This document shows, in pieces, positions 7,593-15,825 of a stretch of DNA of 18,227 nucleotides. Below the pieces are notes generated by a model, which was given only the letters and a program-made list of their open reading frames with translations, was not told the DNA's origin and made no database searches. The position numbers and the translations under genes are program-made. Within the stretch, counting starts at the first letter, position 1; each line of letters opens with the position of its first letter. The stretch comes from an uncultured Prevotella sp. (GTDB lineage Bacteria; Bacteroidota; Bacteroidia; Bacteroidales; Bacteroidaceae). The stretch is taken from assembly GCA_905373605.1 (NCBI GenBank), contig CAJPTO010000037.1:1-18227 (forward strand), given 5' to 3'.

Positions 7593-7760
7593 CTTGTGAA
7601 CTCGTCAACTTGTTAACTTATTAACTCGTCAACTTGTCAACTCGTCAATTTATTAACTTCTCAACTCGTCAACTTGTTAACTTGTCAACTCGTCAACTTG
7701 TTAACTTGTCAACTCGTCAACTTGTTAACTTGTTAACTTGTTAACTCGTTAGCTTGTCAA
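7593..7760. repeat. Octamer tandem array upstream of lemA
   Basis: Twenty-one perfect-register octamers of the form CTYGTYAA occur, mostly CTCGTCAA, CTTGTTAA and CTTGTCAA, with rare TTTATTAA and CTTCTCAA. The pattern CTCGTCAA-CTTGTTAA-CTTGTCAA recurs as a 24-bp superunit (7665-7736). This array is much better preserved than its relative at 5430-5573. It lies about 170 bp upstream of the lemA promoter, between that promoter and a candidate small RNA. The flanking stretches 7422-7592 and 7761-7835 hold nothing I recognise. Confidence 0.92.
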
Positions 7761-7835
7761 CCAACGGACGCACAAAAGGCGGTCATTTTAAACAAAAGTG
7801 ACAGCCAAAAGCATTAATAAATTAAAGAATTAAAG

Positions 7836-7955
7836 TAAAGACGAAAGGGAGCAATATAGATTGCTCCCTTTTCAAGGCATTTCAGTTTTCTATGCAAAAG
7901 ATTATTTCGGTCCTCGTTTCAAATGTTTTGGAAATCGGTCGTATTCATTAAACTG
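7836..7955 (-). ncRNA. Candidate small RNA (about 115 nt) bounded by promoter and terminator
   Basis: No gene covers this stretch, yet on the minus strand an excellent promoter (7959-7990) is followed about 85 nt later by a perfect 11-bp terminator stem (7844-7871). The predicted transcript runs from about 7954 to 7838. It contains a nine-codon ORF (MNTTDFQNI, start near 7947) without a clear ribosome-binding site. It does not resemble 6S, tmRNA or SRP RNA that I know. The nearest downstream gene on this strand, lemA, is more than 600 bp away and has its own promoter, so a plain 5' leader is unlikely. Confidence 0.5.
7844..7872. terminator. Intrinsic terminator hairpin
   Basis: AAAGGGAGCAA (7844-7854) pairs perfectly with TTGCTCCCTTT (7861-7871) over a 6-nt loop. 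On the minus strand the stem is followed by CGTCTTTACTTTAATTC, a moderate T-rich tail; on the plus strand a T-run ends the stem. It probably ends the candidate small RNA and could also stop readthrough from susE. Confidence 0.7.
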
Positions 7956-7958
7956 GTG

Positions 7959-7990
7959 CAAAGTTACACATTAATTAAATACGCCGCAAA
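7959..7990 (-). promoter_or_regulatory. Promoter of the candidate small RNA (TTTG-N20-TAnnTTTG)
   Basis: On the minus strand TTTG (7990-7987), a 20-bp spacer and TAACTTTG (7966-7959) match the Bacteroidota consensus. No protein gene starts downstream before the terminator at 7844-7872. Confidence 0.7.
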
Positions 7991-8390
7991 CATTTCGAAA
8001 GAAAAATAAAATATTTTAGTTAAAAACTTTGTCCGCTGCCTTTTATTTCATTAGAACATGCTGAACAACACAAAATTAACAATCACTTCCACACGCCTTT
8101 TGCCCAAGTTGTGGTTCATTTACCCTCATCAACCTACAAGGGTTGGGTGCATACATGCGCCATTTCGGCCATGAAGCCCATGCATCGGCACGAGGGAAAA
8201 CGAAGCGCAGGAAAGACAACTGGTGAAGAAACAAAGATAATAAGGGCAGAAAACCTACAAGATGAGCTACAGCTTGCCCCGAACATGTGCAAAAGCTTTG
8301 CCCCAGCTGTATAAAGACAACTGGCCACTACGCCAACAACCGTGCATAGCCGCAAACACACCTCGCCCCATCCCCCGCACAAAAAGAAAC

Positions 8391-8436
8391 AATGGCCATA
8401 CCTACGCGCACATACATGCACATAGATATGGCCATT
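8391..8436 (-). terminator. Terminator hairpin after susE
   Basis: AATGGCCATA (8391-8400) and TATGGCCATT (8427-8436) form a perfect 10-bp stem with a 26-nt loop. Read on the minus strand, it is followed by GTTTCTTTTTGTG, a T-rich tail. It lies 41 bp after the susE stop and probably ends the susCDE transcript. A smaller hairpin (AAGCC-TTAC-AGGCT) sits between it and the stop codon. In 7991-8390 I see no supported gene. Confidence 0.6.
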
Positions 8437-8476
8437 AAAGAGCTATAGCCTGTAAGGCTTTAACAGAAAGGGCGGC

Positions 8477-9637
8477 TTATTTGAAACTACCAGTGCCTTG
8501 GGTGAAGTTAAGATGGCAGCGTTGTCCCACAAAACCTTTAACCCCCTTTTGGTCTTTGCCATTGCCGCGATAAACAATCTTGCCATCGTAAACGTTGAAC
8601 TCACTCTTCCATCCATCAAATCCGTTGATTTTTACACACATTCGCACCTCTCCATCTGCGACAAAAGCAGGCGAGACAAACTCGCCATCGGCAGTTGTAG
8701 GCACAGAAAAGCGGTTTTCTTCTTTGCTATCCCAGTTGCCACCATTGACTGCGCCTTGCAAGTAAACATTGGGTTTCTCGAAGCTAACCTTAGGTTTCTT
8801 ACCATCGTTTTCGACAACGACAAGATACCAACCTGCCGAACCAACCTTGAGATTGCCACCAGCACTGCTGAGGTTAGCAGCTGCATGGTCTTCGGTAAAA
8901 CCATTAACATAACCGAAGTCGTTGCCCCAACCTTCTTGTGGAGCGAACTTCACCTCTTCGTTGGCATCGAAATAAAGCAAAATCCAAAACGTTGGTTTGT
9001 CAGTATCGCCCTTGCTAACAGTACCATTTACAGGATGTAGCTGTAACCAAGTGCTGCTCCAACCATACTTACTGCCAGTGAGGAAGAGCTGTGCATCAGG
9101 CTCAACAGGTTCGACTTTTTGCTCGATATAATAAGGAACAACGTTTAACGCAACGCTATTGGAGTAGACCGTAGCGACATTAGGATAGTCGGCCTTGATG
9201 CGCACATACACTTTTTGTGTAGCAGGCACCTTGTCTTTCTCCCATTTCCCCAAGGTCTGCAAGGCCTGGTCAAAGTCTTTTGCATTCACTTCGCCCGACT
9301 TACCGAAGTAAACTGTTGGCAGTTCGTTGTAATCTGCCGTTCCGCCATTGGCTTCGGCCTCCTTAACAGAGGCGGTGAACTTGTCTGTGAAAGACACTTG
9401 CACTTGATAATTCACCTTGGCGGGATAACCAAAATCGGGCTGTTTCCAGGCAAAAGCCAATGGAGACGCTGTTGCAAGTGTGATTGAAGAGCCAGCATAA
9501 GATGGCGTTTCGAGCGCGAATGCCGTTGGATGGAGTATCGTAGGGTTTCCGTCCCTGTCGTCAGAGCAAGCCGCGACGAAAGATATACCGCACAGAAGCA
9601 GTAAGGCTGTCTTTATCATTGATTTCATTTTTATCAT
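8477..9637 (-). CDS. SusE-like outer-membrane glycan-binding lipoprotein
   Basis: The 386-residue length is close to that of B. thetaiotaomicron SusE. A lipoprotein signal ends at Cys24 (SFVAAC), followed by SDD, a context that in Bacteroidota often directs lipoproteins to the cell surface. Residues about 25-168 match the SusE N-terminal domain (YQVQVSFTDKFT, VYVRIKADY). Two beta-sandwich modules of the SusE/SusF type follow: about 183-288 (LFLTGSKYGWSSTW) and 290-386 (VYLQGAVNGGNWDS), each with Trp and Gly residues typical of starch-binding sites. Such proteins hold glycan at the cell surface next to SusC/SusD. ATG codons at 9637, 9628 and 9619 are all in frame, and the true start could be any of them. 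It is the third gene of the operon, 115 bp after susD. Substrate is inferred from family only, and alpha-glucan is a weak guess. Confidence 0.85.
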   Translation of the reverse strand: MIKMKSMIKTALLLLCGISFVAACSDDRDGNPTILHPTAFALETPSYAGSSITLATASPLAFAWKQPDFGYPAKVNYQVQVSFTDKFTASVKEAEANGGTADYNELPTVYFGKSGEVNAKDFDQALQTLGKWEKDKVPATQKVYVRIKADYPNVATVYSNSVALNVVPYYIEQKVEPVEPDAQLFLTGSKYGWSSTWLQLHPVNGTVSKGDTDKPTFWILLYFDANEEVKFAPQEGWGNDFGYVNGFTEDHAAANLSSAGGNLKVGSAGWYLVVVENDGKKPKVSFEKPNVYLQGAVNGGNWDSKEENRFSVPTTADGEFVSPAFVADGEVRMCVKINGFDGWKSEFNVYDGKIVYRGNGKDQKGVKGFVGQRCHLNFTQGTGSFK

Positions 9638-9654
9638 CTTTTAGGTTTGATGGT

Positions 9655-9741
9655 ACATGTTGGAAGCAGGGATTGTGGGTTGTGGTTCAGAATACAGATG
9701 TGATTTCAGCCCCCTTTCATCCACAATCCAGCCTCCCATGT
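9655..9741 (-). promoter_or_regulatory. Intercistronic hairpin between susD and susE
   Basis: A perfect 9-bp stem pairs 9670-9678 (GGATTGTGG) with 9721-9729. It extends outward imperfectly through GGAAGC/GCCTCC to ACATG/CATGT, so 9655-9741 can fold as one long structure. It begins 12 bp after the susD stop and fills most of the 115-bp gap before susE. No T-run follows, so it looks more like an mRNA stability or processing element than a terminator. Confidence 0.55.
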
Positions 9742-9752
9742 TCCGAACAACT

Positions 9753-11348
9753 TTAATACTTAGGATTTTGTTTCATTCCTTCGCCAACTGATAATTCCCT
9801 TGCTGGCAGCGGGAAAATGTTGCGATAGTCTGCGAAAGGTCTACCTTCTGCAACGCCTCCTTTCCACGACCACAGGTAATCATTGTTTCCCCCGAAATAG
9901 CCAAAGCGAATAAGATCGGTGCGTCGTTGCCCTTCGAAATAGAATTCTCGGCTACGTTCGTCCAATATTTCCCTCAGAGAATATCCACGCATCTCTTGTG
10001 CATTGGCGCGCTTTCTCAATTGATTAAGGTATCCAACCCCTTCGGTAGTAGCCACATCATTGTTTTGTCGTGCGGTGGCTTCTGCGTAAGTAAGATAAGC
10101 CTCAGCTGCACGGAAGAAGAAGAAGTCGGTGTCAGAGAACTTCGTATCAGTGCCAGCCTTGCCATCACTGCGCAGGGCAACGAACTTCGTTGTAGAGAAA
10201 CCTTTCTTGAAAGTTTTCACATCATTCTCTGTAACGATGTCCAAGGTGCGCCCTTTGCTCCAAAACAAGGCACGATCGTCTTGTGCTGCCGCAACCAAGT
10301 CGCTAGTTTCTCCCTCGGGAGCGTTGTTAAGGGGGAAGAATTTCTGAACAAGTTCTTTTCTTACGCGGTTTCCTTCCCAGTTATTGTTTGTTCCATTTGA
10401 ACTCATTCCGCCGCCATGCGTAGATGCAGTAAGGAATGTGCTGCAGCCATATCCCGCAGTTTTGTCGCCTTGTTGCAAGATGGGGAAGATGGCTTCCACG
10501 GAAGCACCGCTCTCTCCGTTGTCGCCCATGAAGAGTTTTTGGTAGGCGCTGTATCCATTCGACGCAACGTTGTAGAGCTTATAGGGCGAGTCGATAACCT
10601 TCTTGGCGTATTCGGCAGCCTTAGCCCATTGCGCTGTTCCAGTATACACCTGCGCATTGAGGTAAAGACGAGAAAGCAACAACCATGCAGCGGCTTTGTC
10701 CACACGTCCATAATTGGGGTCGGCAGAGGTCTTTGGTTTAGCCTCGGATAGCAAAGGTTCTATTGCTAGCAGCTCCTTTTCAAGCCAAGCATAAACTTCG
10801 GGGCGTGTGCGCTGGGCGGGTATCTCTTCTGATATAGCCAATGGAAGCGTTATGTTGCCAAAGGCATCCATGGCCAAATAGAAATGCAAAGCGCGTAAAA
10901 AGCGTATCTCTGCAGTGCGTGTAGCATCGACATCGGAGGCAAATTGCAGGTATTGGTTGCACACAGATATGCCAGAATAGAGGCGATTGTAGTAATAAGC
11001 AATGAACTGGTTGCTGGCATCATACGTGTTATTGTTCATCGTGGCCACGCCTGGGTCGCCCCAAGAGCAGATGGCTTCGTCGGTTGTCAGCTCGTTGACG
11101 TTGAAGTATTCGCGCACCAATCCCGTTGAGCCAGCGTCTTGTGCGGTTACGGTTGTAGAGCCAGGTCCGTTAAGTCCTTCTATTGCAAAGTTGGCGTAGC
11201 ACATGTTGTATAGCCTGGCGGGGTTTAATTCGACGTTCGAATTAGGGTCGATGGGGTATACATCTAAGTCGCCAACACAAGAAGACAGCCCAGCGGCGCA
11301 GAACATCAGTGCTGCGGTGGGGAATATGTTTTTAATGAATCGTTTCAT
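9753..11348 (-). CDS. SusD/RagB family outer-membrane glycan-binding lipoprotein
   Basis: The 531-residue lipoprotein has a signal ending at Cys24 (AAGLSSC) followed by VGDLD. SusD-family marks are the helical repeat RFLRALHFYLAMDAFGNITL (149-168), FRAAEAYLTYAEA (412-424) and the C-terminal ERSREFYFEGQRRTDLIRFG (464-483), ending in NIFPLPARELS. SusD proteins sit on the cell surface as a lid over their SusC transporter and bind the incoming glycan or peptide. The ATG at 11348 is 20 bp after the susC stop, so the two are co-transcribed. The protein is of normal length with no breaks. The bound substrate cannot be read from the sequence. Confidence 0.95.
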   Translation of the reverse strand: MKRFIKNIFPTAALMFCAAGLSSCVGDLDVYPIDPNSNVELNPARLYNMCYANFAIEGLNGPGSTTVTAQDAGSTGLVREYFNVNELTTDEAICSWGDPGVATMNNNTYDASNQFIAYYYNRLYSGISVCNQYLQFASDVDATRTAEIRFLRALHFYLAMDAFGNITLPLAISEEIPAQRTRPEVYAWLEKELLAIEPLLSEAKPKTSADPNYGRVDKAAAWLLLSRLYLNAQVYTGTAQWAKAAEYAKKVIDSPYKLYNVASNGYSAYQKLFMGDNGESGASVEAIFPILQQGDKTAGYGCSTFLTASTHGGGMSSNGTNNNWEGNRVRKELVQKFFPLNNAPEGETSDLVAAAQDDRALFWSKGRTLDIVTENDVKTFKKGFSTTKFVALRSDGKAGTDTKFSDTDFFFFRAAEAYLTYAEATARQNNDVATTEGVGYLNQLRKRANAQEMRGYSLREILDERSREFYFEGQRRTDLIRFGYFGGNNDYLWSWKGGVAEGRPFADYRNIFPLPARELSVGEGMKQNPKY

Positions 11349-11368
11349 TGTGCGTGTAAATTAGAATG

Positions 11369-14300
11369 TTAGAAATTCAAGCTTAGTCCTAGTATGAACG
11401 AAGTGGGGCGCGGATACAGCTCATAGTCGATGCCGCTGAACACTTCTGGGTCCAACCCTTTGTATTTTGTAAGGGTGAAAACGTTGGACACGGTGCCGTA
11501 AACACGCCCTGAAAGGCCATGCCAACCGCCAGTCTTCAACAGTTTGTCGAATGTGTAGCCCAGTGTAATGTTATCGCATTTCAAGAACGATGCGTTCTGA
11601 ACAAAGTAATCGCTTTGAGCGTACGAGGTGCTTTGCCAGTTAAGATCGCGCGCAGCCTTCGTGCGTTGTTCCAAGAAATTCTTGTCCCACAGCTTACTCA
11701 TGTCGCTTCGGCTTGCCTGAACGTCGTTGTACACATAGTTGCCGATGCTTGCTCGGAAGCTGATGCCGAAGTCCCAGCTTTTATATTCCAAACGCGAAGC
11801 CAAGCCCATTGTCACAGGGGCAGCTGCCTGTTTGTAGAAGTAGCGGTCGTCTTCGGTTATTGCGCCATCGTTATTGCGGTCTACGATTGCGCCCTCAATG
11901 GGCTTTCCACTCGAGTCGTAAGCTTGTTGGTAAACATAAAAAGCACTTGCCGACTGGCCTACAGCGTAAGCCTTAACCTTGGCACCCGTGCCACTGTGGA
12001 TGCCATCACCAGCTTCAATGGGGGCAGAGTGGTAGCCGATGAGTTCGGTTATCTTGTTCTGGTTGTAGGTGATGTTATAGTCTATCGTCCAATACCAGTC
12101 CTTTTCCTGAATGGCTTTCCAACTAATCGCTGCCTCAATACCCTTATTCTCAAGCGAGCCAATGTTCTGTGGCACTTCATTGTCGAAGTTCGTACCACCG
12201 CGAACAGGGGCGTTGTTGAGCAAGTCGGTGGTCTTGCGGTAATACCAGTCGATGCTTCCGCTAAGCCTTTGATTAAGCACACCCCAGTCTAAGCCTACGT
12301 TATAGGTGGTTGTTGTCTCCCAAGTAAGGTTGTGATTAAATCGCTGTGGCATGTTGAGGTAGCCCCCATCCAGCAAGGGATAGAACGACTGTGTGCCTGT
12401 ATTTGTTTTATAGAACGTGAAATAATTATAGTCGCCGATGCCTTCTTGCTGTCCAGTCATACCCCAACCCAGCCTAAGCTTGAGGTCGGAGAGCCAGTTT
12501 GCGTCCTTAAACATGGCTTCGTCTTTGGCACGCCATGCGAAAGCGAACGAGGGAAACCATGCCCAGTGTTTCTTAAAGCGCGAAGAACCATCGTCACGAA
12601 CTGTAGCCGTGAAGAAATACCGGTTAAGCAGTGTATAGTTTGCACGGCCGAAGAACGACACAAGGTAGTTTTCTGTCTTGGTGTATTCGGGCTTATGCTC
12701 GCGTTCTTGATTTGGCGTTACGCTGCTGCCCGCCCCATAATATCCCCAATAGTCTTTGTAATGGTCGTGCCAAAAGTGCTGCCATTCGTAACCACCCATA
12801 ATGTCGAAGTGGTGTTTTTCGTTAAAGTCTTTGAAGTATTGTGCATACATGCTGAGCGAAAGATTGCGCTTCAACTTCTCTTCTCCACCATAGCTACCAA
12901 AGTAGAATGGGTCGAAAGCCGTTCCTGGCACGCGCTTGTTTTGCTTTCCCTTAGAAACATCGGCCCCAAGAGTGAGGTGTAGGCGCAGGTCTTCAAAGCC
13001 ATGAACCTTATAGTCGATGTCTGCACTGCCCACAAATGTACGGCTATACGCCCTTTCGTTGTGCAAAGCGAGGCGAGAAACAGGGTTGCCAGGTGCATTT
13101 TCGTTAGTTGTTGTGGGGTAGTTTTTATCAATATCAGTTATACCACCAATGGTTTTCCATTGGAAGTAACCGCCATAATGCTTTACGGCATCATCCGAAT
13201 TGTCATATATACTCTGCGTTGGGTCGAAGCGGAACGCATCACTGATGGCCGCACCGTTAGCAAAATCCGACTCGGCATACATGCCCTTGGCGTTGAGATT
13301 CATCGTAAGGTGATCGTCGAAGAACGAGGGATTGAGGTTCAAAGCTGCTGTTATGCGCCTAAACTCGGTGGTTTTAAGGATGCCCTGCTGGCCTGTATAG
13401 CCCACCGACAAGCGGTAAGGCAGGTTTTTAAATGCACCTTGCACAGCCACATTGTGGTCGTGGCTCACTGCCGTGCGGTAAATCTCTTTTTGCCAGTCGG
13501 TGTTGGCCGTTCCAAGTGCCTTGGCGGCATCGCTATTTGCACCATATGTTTTGATGATATATTCGCGATACTCGTCGCCATCCATCAATTTGAGCGAGTT
13601 GCTCCGTATGCCCATCGTCATACTACCATTGTAACTCACTTGCGGAGCCATTCCCTTGCGGCCCTTTTTCGTTGTGATAATGATAACACCGTTAGAGCCA
13701 CGCGAGCCATAGATGGCTGTGGCAGACGCGTCTTTCAATACGTTGAACGACTCGATGTCTTGCGGATTAACCATCGAAAGGGGATTGGACAAGCCCTGAA
13801 CACCCTCTTGGTCCATGGCCACTCCGTCGATAACAATTAGCGGATTGTTGGAGGCGTTGAGCGACGAACCACCACGAATACGGATGTTCGCACCAGCTCC
13901 AGGCGCACCACCATCGGAGGTAATGTTCACACCTGCCACCTTTCCCGATAGCATGTCTTGTGGGTTAACCACAAGGCCCTTGTTCTTAGAGTCGGGCTTA
14001 AGGGCCGTTACCGAACCTGTTAAGTCGCTTTTCTTCACTACGCCGTATCCGATTACCACCACTTCGTTAAGCGACTTGGCTGCATCGTCTTTCAAAACGA
14101 TAACCATGTCGGCACTGGCAGCGGCTTTCGTGTCGGCATAACCGATGTACGAAACCGTGATTTCGGCTCCTGCGTTTGCTTTGATGGTGAAGTTACCGTC
14201 GATGTCGGTAACAACACCGCCTTCTTGTCCTGCGACACGCACGGTGGCACCCGTAATGGGTTCTCCGGTTGCATCTTTCACATGTCCCTTCACCACAATC

Positions 14301-14389
14301 TGCTGGGCAAAGGCACACACAGAGAGGATAAGTCCACACACCAGCATGGCAATCCTTTGAGGCATTGCATTAAATAGCTGCTTCATCAT
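11369..14389 (-). CDS. SusC/RagA family TonB-linked outer-membrane transporter
   Basis: This 1006-residue protein (B. thetaiotaomicron SusC is about the same size) has a signal peptide cleaved after about residue 28 (CAFA|QQ). A carboxypeptidase-regulatory-like beta-sandwich follows (about 31-100, VKGHVKDATGEPITGATV), then the SusC-family segment SLNEVVVIGYGVVKKSDLTG (106-125). A plug domain comes next (about 118-245, including IRIRGGSSLN and GSRGSNGVIIITTKKG), then a beta-barrel ending in Phe (LGLSLNF). It imports an oligomer across the outer membrane with energy from TonB. The two adjacent ATGs at 14389 and 14386 are both possible. susD follows after 20 bp. A TACTTTTG element at 14642-14649 and palindromic operator-like sites lie upstream. 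The N terminus is the plain type, without the anti-sigma-interacting STN extension, which fits control by a SusR-like or LacI-type protein. Confidence 0.95.
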   Translation of the reverse strand: MMKQLFNAMPQRIAMLVCGLILSVCAFAQQIVVKGHVKDATGEPITGATVRVAGQEGGVVTDIDGNFTIKANAGAEITVSYIGYADTKAAASADMVIVLKDDAAKSLNEVVVIGYGVVKKSDLTGSVTALKPDSKNKGLVVNPQDMLSGKVAGVNITSDGGAPGAGANIRIRGGSSLNASNNPLIVIDGVAMDQEGVQGLSNPLSMVNPQDIESFNVLKDASATAIYGSRGSNGVIIITTKKGRKGMAPQVSYNGSMTMGIRSNSLKLMDGDEYREYIIKTYGANSDAAKALGTANTDWQKEIYRTAVSHDHNVAVQGAFKNLPYRLSVGYTGQQGILKTTEFRRITAALNLNPSFFDDHLTMNLNAKGMYAESDFANGAAISDAFRFDPTQSIYDNSDDAVKHYGGYFQWKTIGGITDIDKNYPTTTNENAPGNPVSRLALHNERAYSRTFVGSADIDYKVHGFEDLRLHLTLGADVSKGKQNKRVPGTAFDPFYFGSYGGEEKLKRNLSLSMYAQYFKDFNEKHHFDIMGGYEWQHFWHDHYKDYWGYYGAGSSVTPNQEREHKPEYTKTENYLVSFFGRANYTLLNRYFFTATVRDDGSSRFKKHWAWFPSFAFAWRAKDEAMFKDANWLSDLKLRLGWGMTGQQEGIGDYNYFTFYKTNTGTQSFYPLLDGGYLNMPQRFNHNLTWETTTTYNVGLDWGVLNQRLSGSIDWYYRKTTDLLNNAPVRGGTNFDNEVPQNIGSLENKGIEAAISWKAIQEKDWYWTIDYNITYNQNKITELIGYHSAPIEAGDGIHSGTGAKVKAYAVGQSASAFYVYQQAYDSSGKPIEGAIVDRNNDGAITEDDRYFYKQAAAPVTMGLASRLEYKSWDFGISFRASIGNYVYNDVQASRSDMSKLWDKNFLEQRTKAARDLNWQSTSYAQSDYFVQNASFLKCDNITLGYTFDKLLKTGGWHGLSGRVYGTVSNVFTLTKYKGLDPEVFSGIDYELYPRPTSFILGLSLNF

Positions 14390-14641
14390 TCTCAGTTTTT
14401 TAAAAGTTTAAGTTATTCATTGTTTAAATTCTAGATATCTGTTGCTATATATATAAGGTACGCGCGCGAGAAGGGAATGCATCGTTCCCTACTAGGGGGC
14501 ATTTCCCCACCAGAAGGTGTTTTTTCCCATTGCACTTGCAACGTCGCATGCTGCTCGTTGCCACATCAAATCATTCTGTTTTGCCTCTTTCGTCTAGGTT
14601 TACGTCGCCCAAGGTTTTTAATAGGCAACGTCATCTCAATG

Positions 14642-14649
14642 CAAAAGTA
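14642..14649 (-). promoter_or_regulatory. Possible -7 element of the susC promoter
   Basis: TACTTTTG on the minus strand fits TAnnTTTG. No TTTG is found 19-20 bp upstream, as may be expected for an activator-dependent promoter. Transcription would start near 14637 and leave a leader of about 250 nt before susC. In the leader itself (14390-14636) no element was recognised beyond an AT-rich stretch around 14445-14457 and the alternating CG/CGCG run at 14460-14468. Confidence 0.35.
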
Positions 14650-14694
14650 GCGTTCTTTACGTTTGCTTGTATATTTTTTTACGTCAAAAGCACA

Positions 14695-14717
14695 AAACGT
14701 TTAGCGCAAACGTTTGC
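14695..14717. promoter_or_regulatory. Tandem AAACGTTT palindromes, LacI/PurR-type operator candidate
   Basis: GCAAACGTTTGC (14706-14717) is a perfect 12-bp palindrome. A second AAACGTTT (14695-14702) lies 13 bp away centre to centre. The 12-mer equals the core of the E. coli PurR operator and is typical of LacI-family sites. It lies about 50-75 bp upstream of the candidate susC -7 element. A half site, ACGTTTGC, is at 14659-14666. Confidence 0.5.
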
Positions 14718-14723
14718 ACTAAT

Positions 14724-14923
14724 AAAGGTGAAAAAGTGAAAGGGTGAAAAGGTGAAAAATGGCTAACGCCTTTAAAGGTGAAAGGGTGAAAGGGTGAAAA
14801 GGGGAAAGAATGGCTAACGCCTTTAAAGGGTAAAAGGGTGAAAAGGTGAAAGAATGGCTAACGCCTTTAAAGATGAAAGGGTGAAAAGGTGAAAGGGTGA
14901 AAAGGTGAAAAATGGCTAACGCC
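14724..14923. repeat. Nested purine-rich repeat array with GGCTAACGCC cores
   Basis: Runs of 7-8-bp units (GGTGAAAA, GGGTGAAA) are punctuated four times by ATGGCTAACGCC, with the core at 14761, 14812, 14856 and 14914. After the first three cores TTTAAAGG follows, making CCTTTAAAGG-like palindromes. Core spacings are 51, 44 and 58 bp, differing by whole 7-bp units. One strand is almost pure purine. Confidence 0.88.
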
Positions 14924-14940
14924 CACAAGGCATTTGGATT

Positions 14941-15042
14941 AACTCCTTACTACCTTACTACTTAACCCCTTACTACCTTACTACTTACTACCTTACTACT
15001 TAACCCCTTACTACCTTACTACTTACTACCTTAATTCCTTAA
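14941..15042. repeat. CTTACTAC tandem array with a 38-bp superunit
   Basis: Seven- and eight-base units (TTACTAC, CTTACTAC) alternate with TTAACCCC. A 38-bp superunit is repeated about two and a half times, and the end decays to CTTAATTC and CTTAACTC. The array begins 18 bp after the preceding purine-rich one and is unrelated in sequence. Confidence 0.85.
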
Positions 15043-15407
15043 CTCCTAAAAGAGAAAGGTTGAAAAGGTGAAAATACAGCAAGGACAATTAAGCTTGGGT
15101 AAGACAGTTTTTGTGTTAAATCTTTCTTGTTAGTTTACAAAATCACATCTCGCCACGTGCCATTCTAGCATTTTTCAAGAGCCTTAAGCCTTCAAAAAGC
15201 ATGCATTTTGCTTCTTTGGCCAGTGCATTTTGGCTAAAAAGTGGGAGCAAAAAGCTTATTTTATATGTTCCAGCCTCTCTAGATTGTCGCCGTTGCTTGT
15301 TTTGGGGCTTGCGTTTTTAGCTGCTTTTTTCATCATCACACAGTGGCAAGGAGACTTTTTCTCATCTAAAACACCTATTTTTTCGACAAACTTCGAGTTA
15401 TTAGCGT

Positions 15408-15514
15408 CACTTAGCCCTGCTAAGTGATGCAAAATGCTGTGCTAAGTGATGCAAAAAGCAGTGCTAAGTGATGCAAAATGCTGTGCTAAGTGATGCAAAA
15501 AGCAGGGTTAAGTG
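15408..15514. repeat. 22-bp tandem array with alternating units
   Basis: Four 22-bp units begin at 15419, 15441, 15463 and 15485, then a partial unit. Units 1 and 3 are identical (GCTAAGTGATGCAAAA then TGCTGT). Units 2 and 4 end in AGCAGT or AGCAGG, so the array is a duplicated 44-mer. Just before it CACTTAGC (15408-15415) is the inverted copy of the GCTAAGTG unit head, giving an 8-bp stem with a 3-nt loop. From 15043 to 15407 I see no supported gene. Confidence 0.88.
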
Positions 15515-15825
15515 CCGACATCAGTTCGAACTTGTAATAAAAACCAAACATGCACATGCGCGATGTCACTCCGTTTACTCGCAGCCCCATGCGAGAATCA
15601 ATTATTTTCGACAGATGGGAAACTGATGGCGAACGAGGGTAACCATAATGTTAAAAAACACACCGATAATTTTACTTTTCATGCATAGTAGCCCTACAAG
15701 ACATGCTTCCTAGGGAAAAAGAAGAAGGGTCGAACACCCCCAGTGCAAAGACACTGAAACATAAAACAGGGCTATGAAGTTATCTTGAATTTGAATGTAT
15801 GAGGGTTAGCATTTAGAATCCATCG

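Noticed and set aside
8111..8421. Overlapping ORFs of 67 (plus) and 95 codons (minus) in the susE downstream region
   Set aside because: They overlap each other, show no family resemblance and have no promoter; the region also contains the susE terminator.
15230..15427. A 65-codon ORF with one hydrophobic segment, possible small membrane protein
   Set aside because: It starts with TTG, has no promoter or ribosome-binding site that I can see, and its end lies within a tandem array.
15727..15757. Two short adjacent hairpins followed on the minus strand by a T-rich tail, as a terminator of an unseen transcript
   Set aside because: Stems are only 4-5 bp and no minus-strand consensus promoter was found upstream, so support is too thin.
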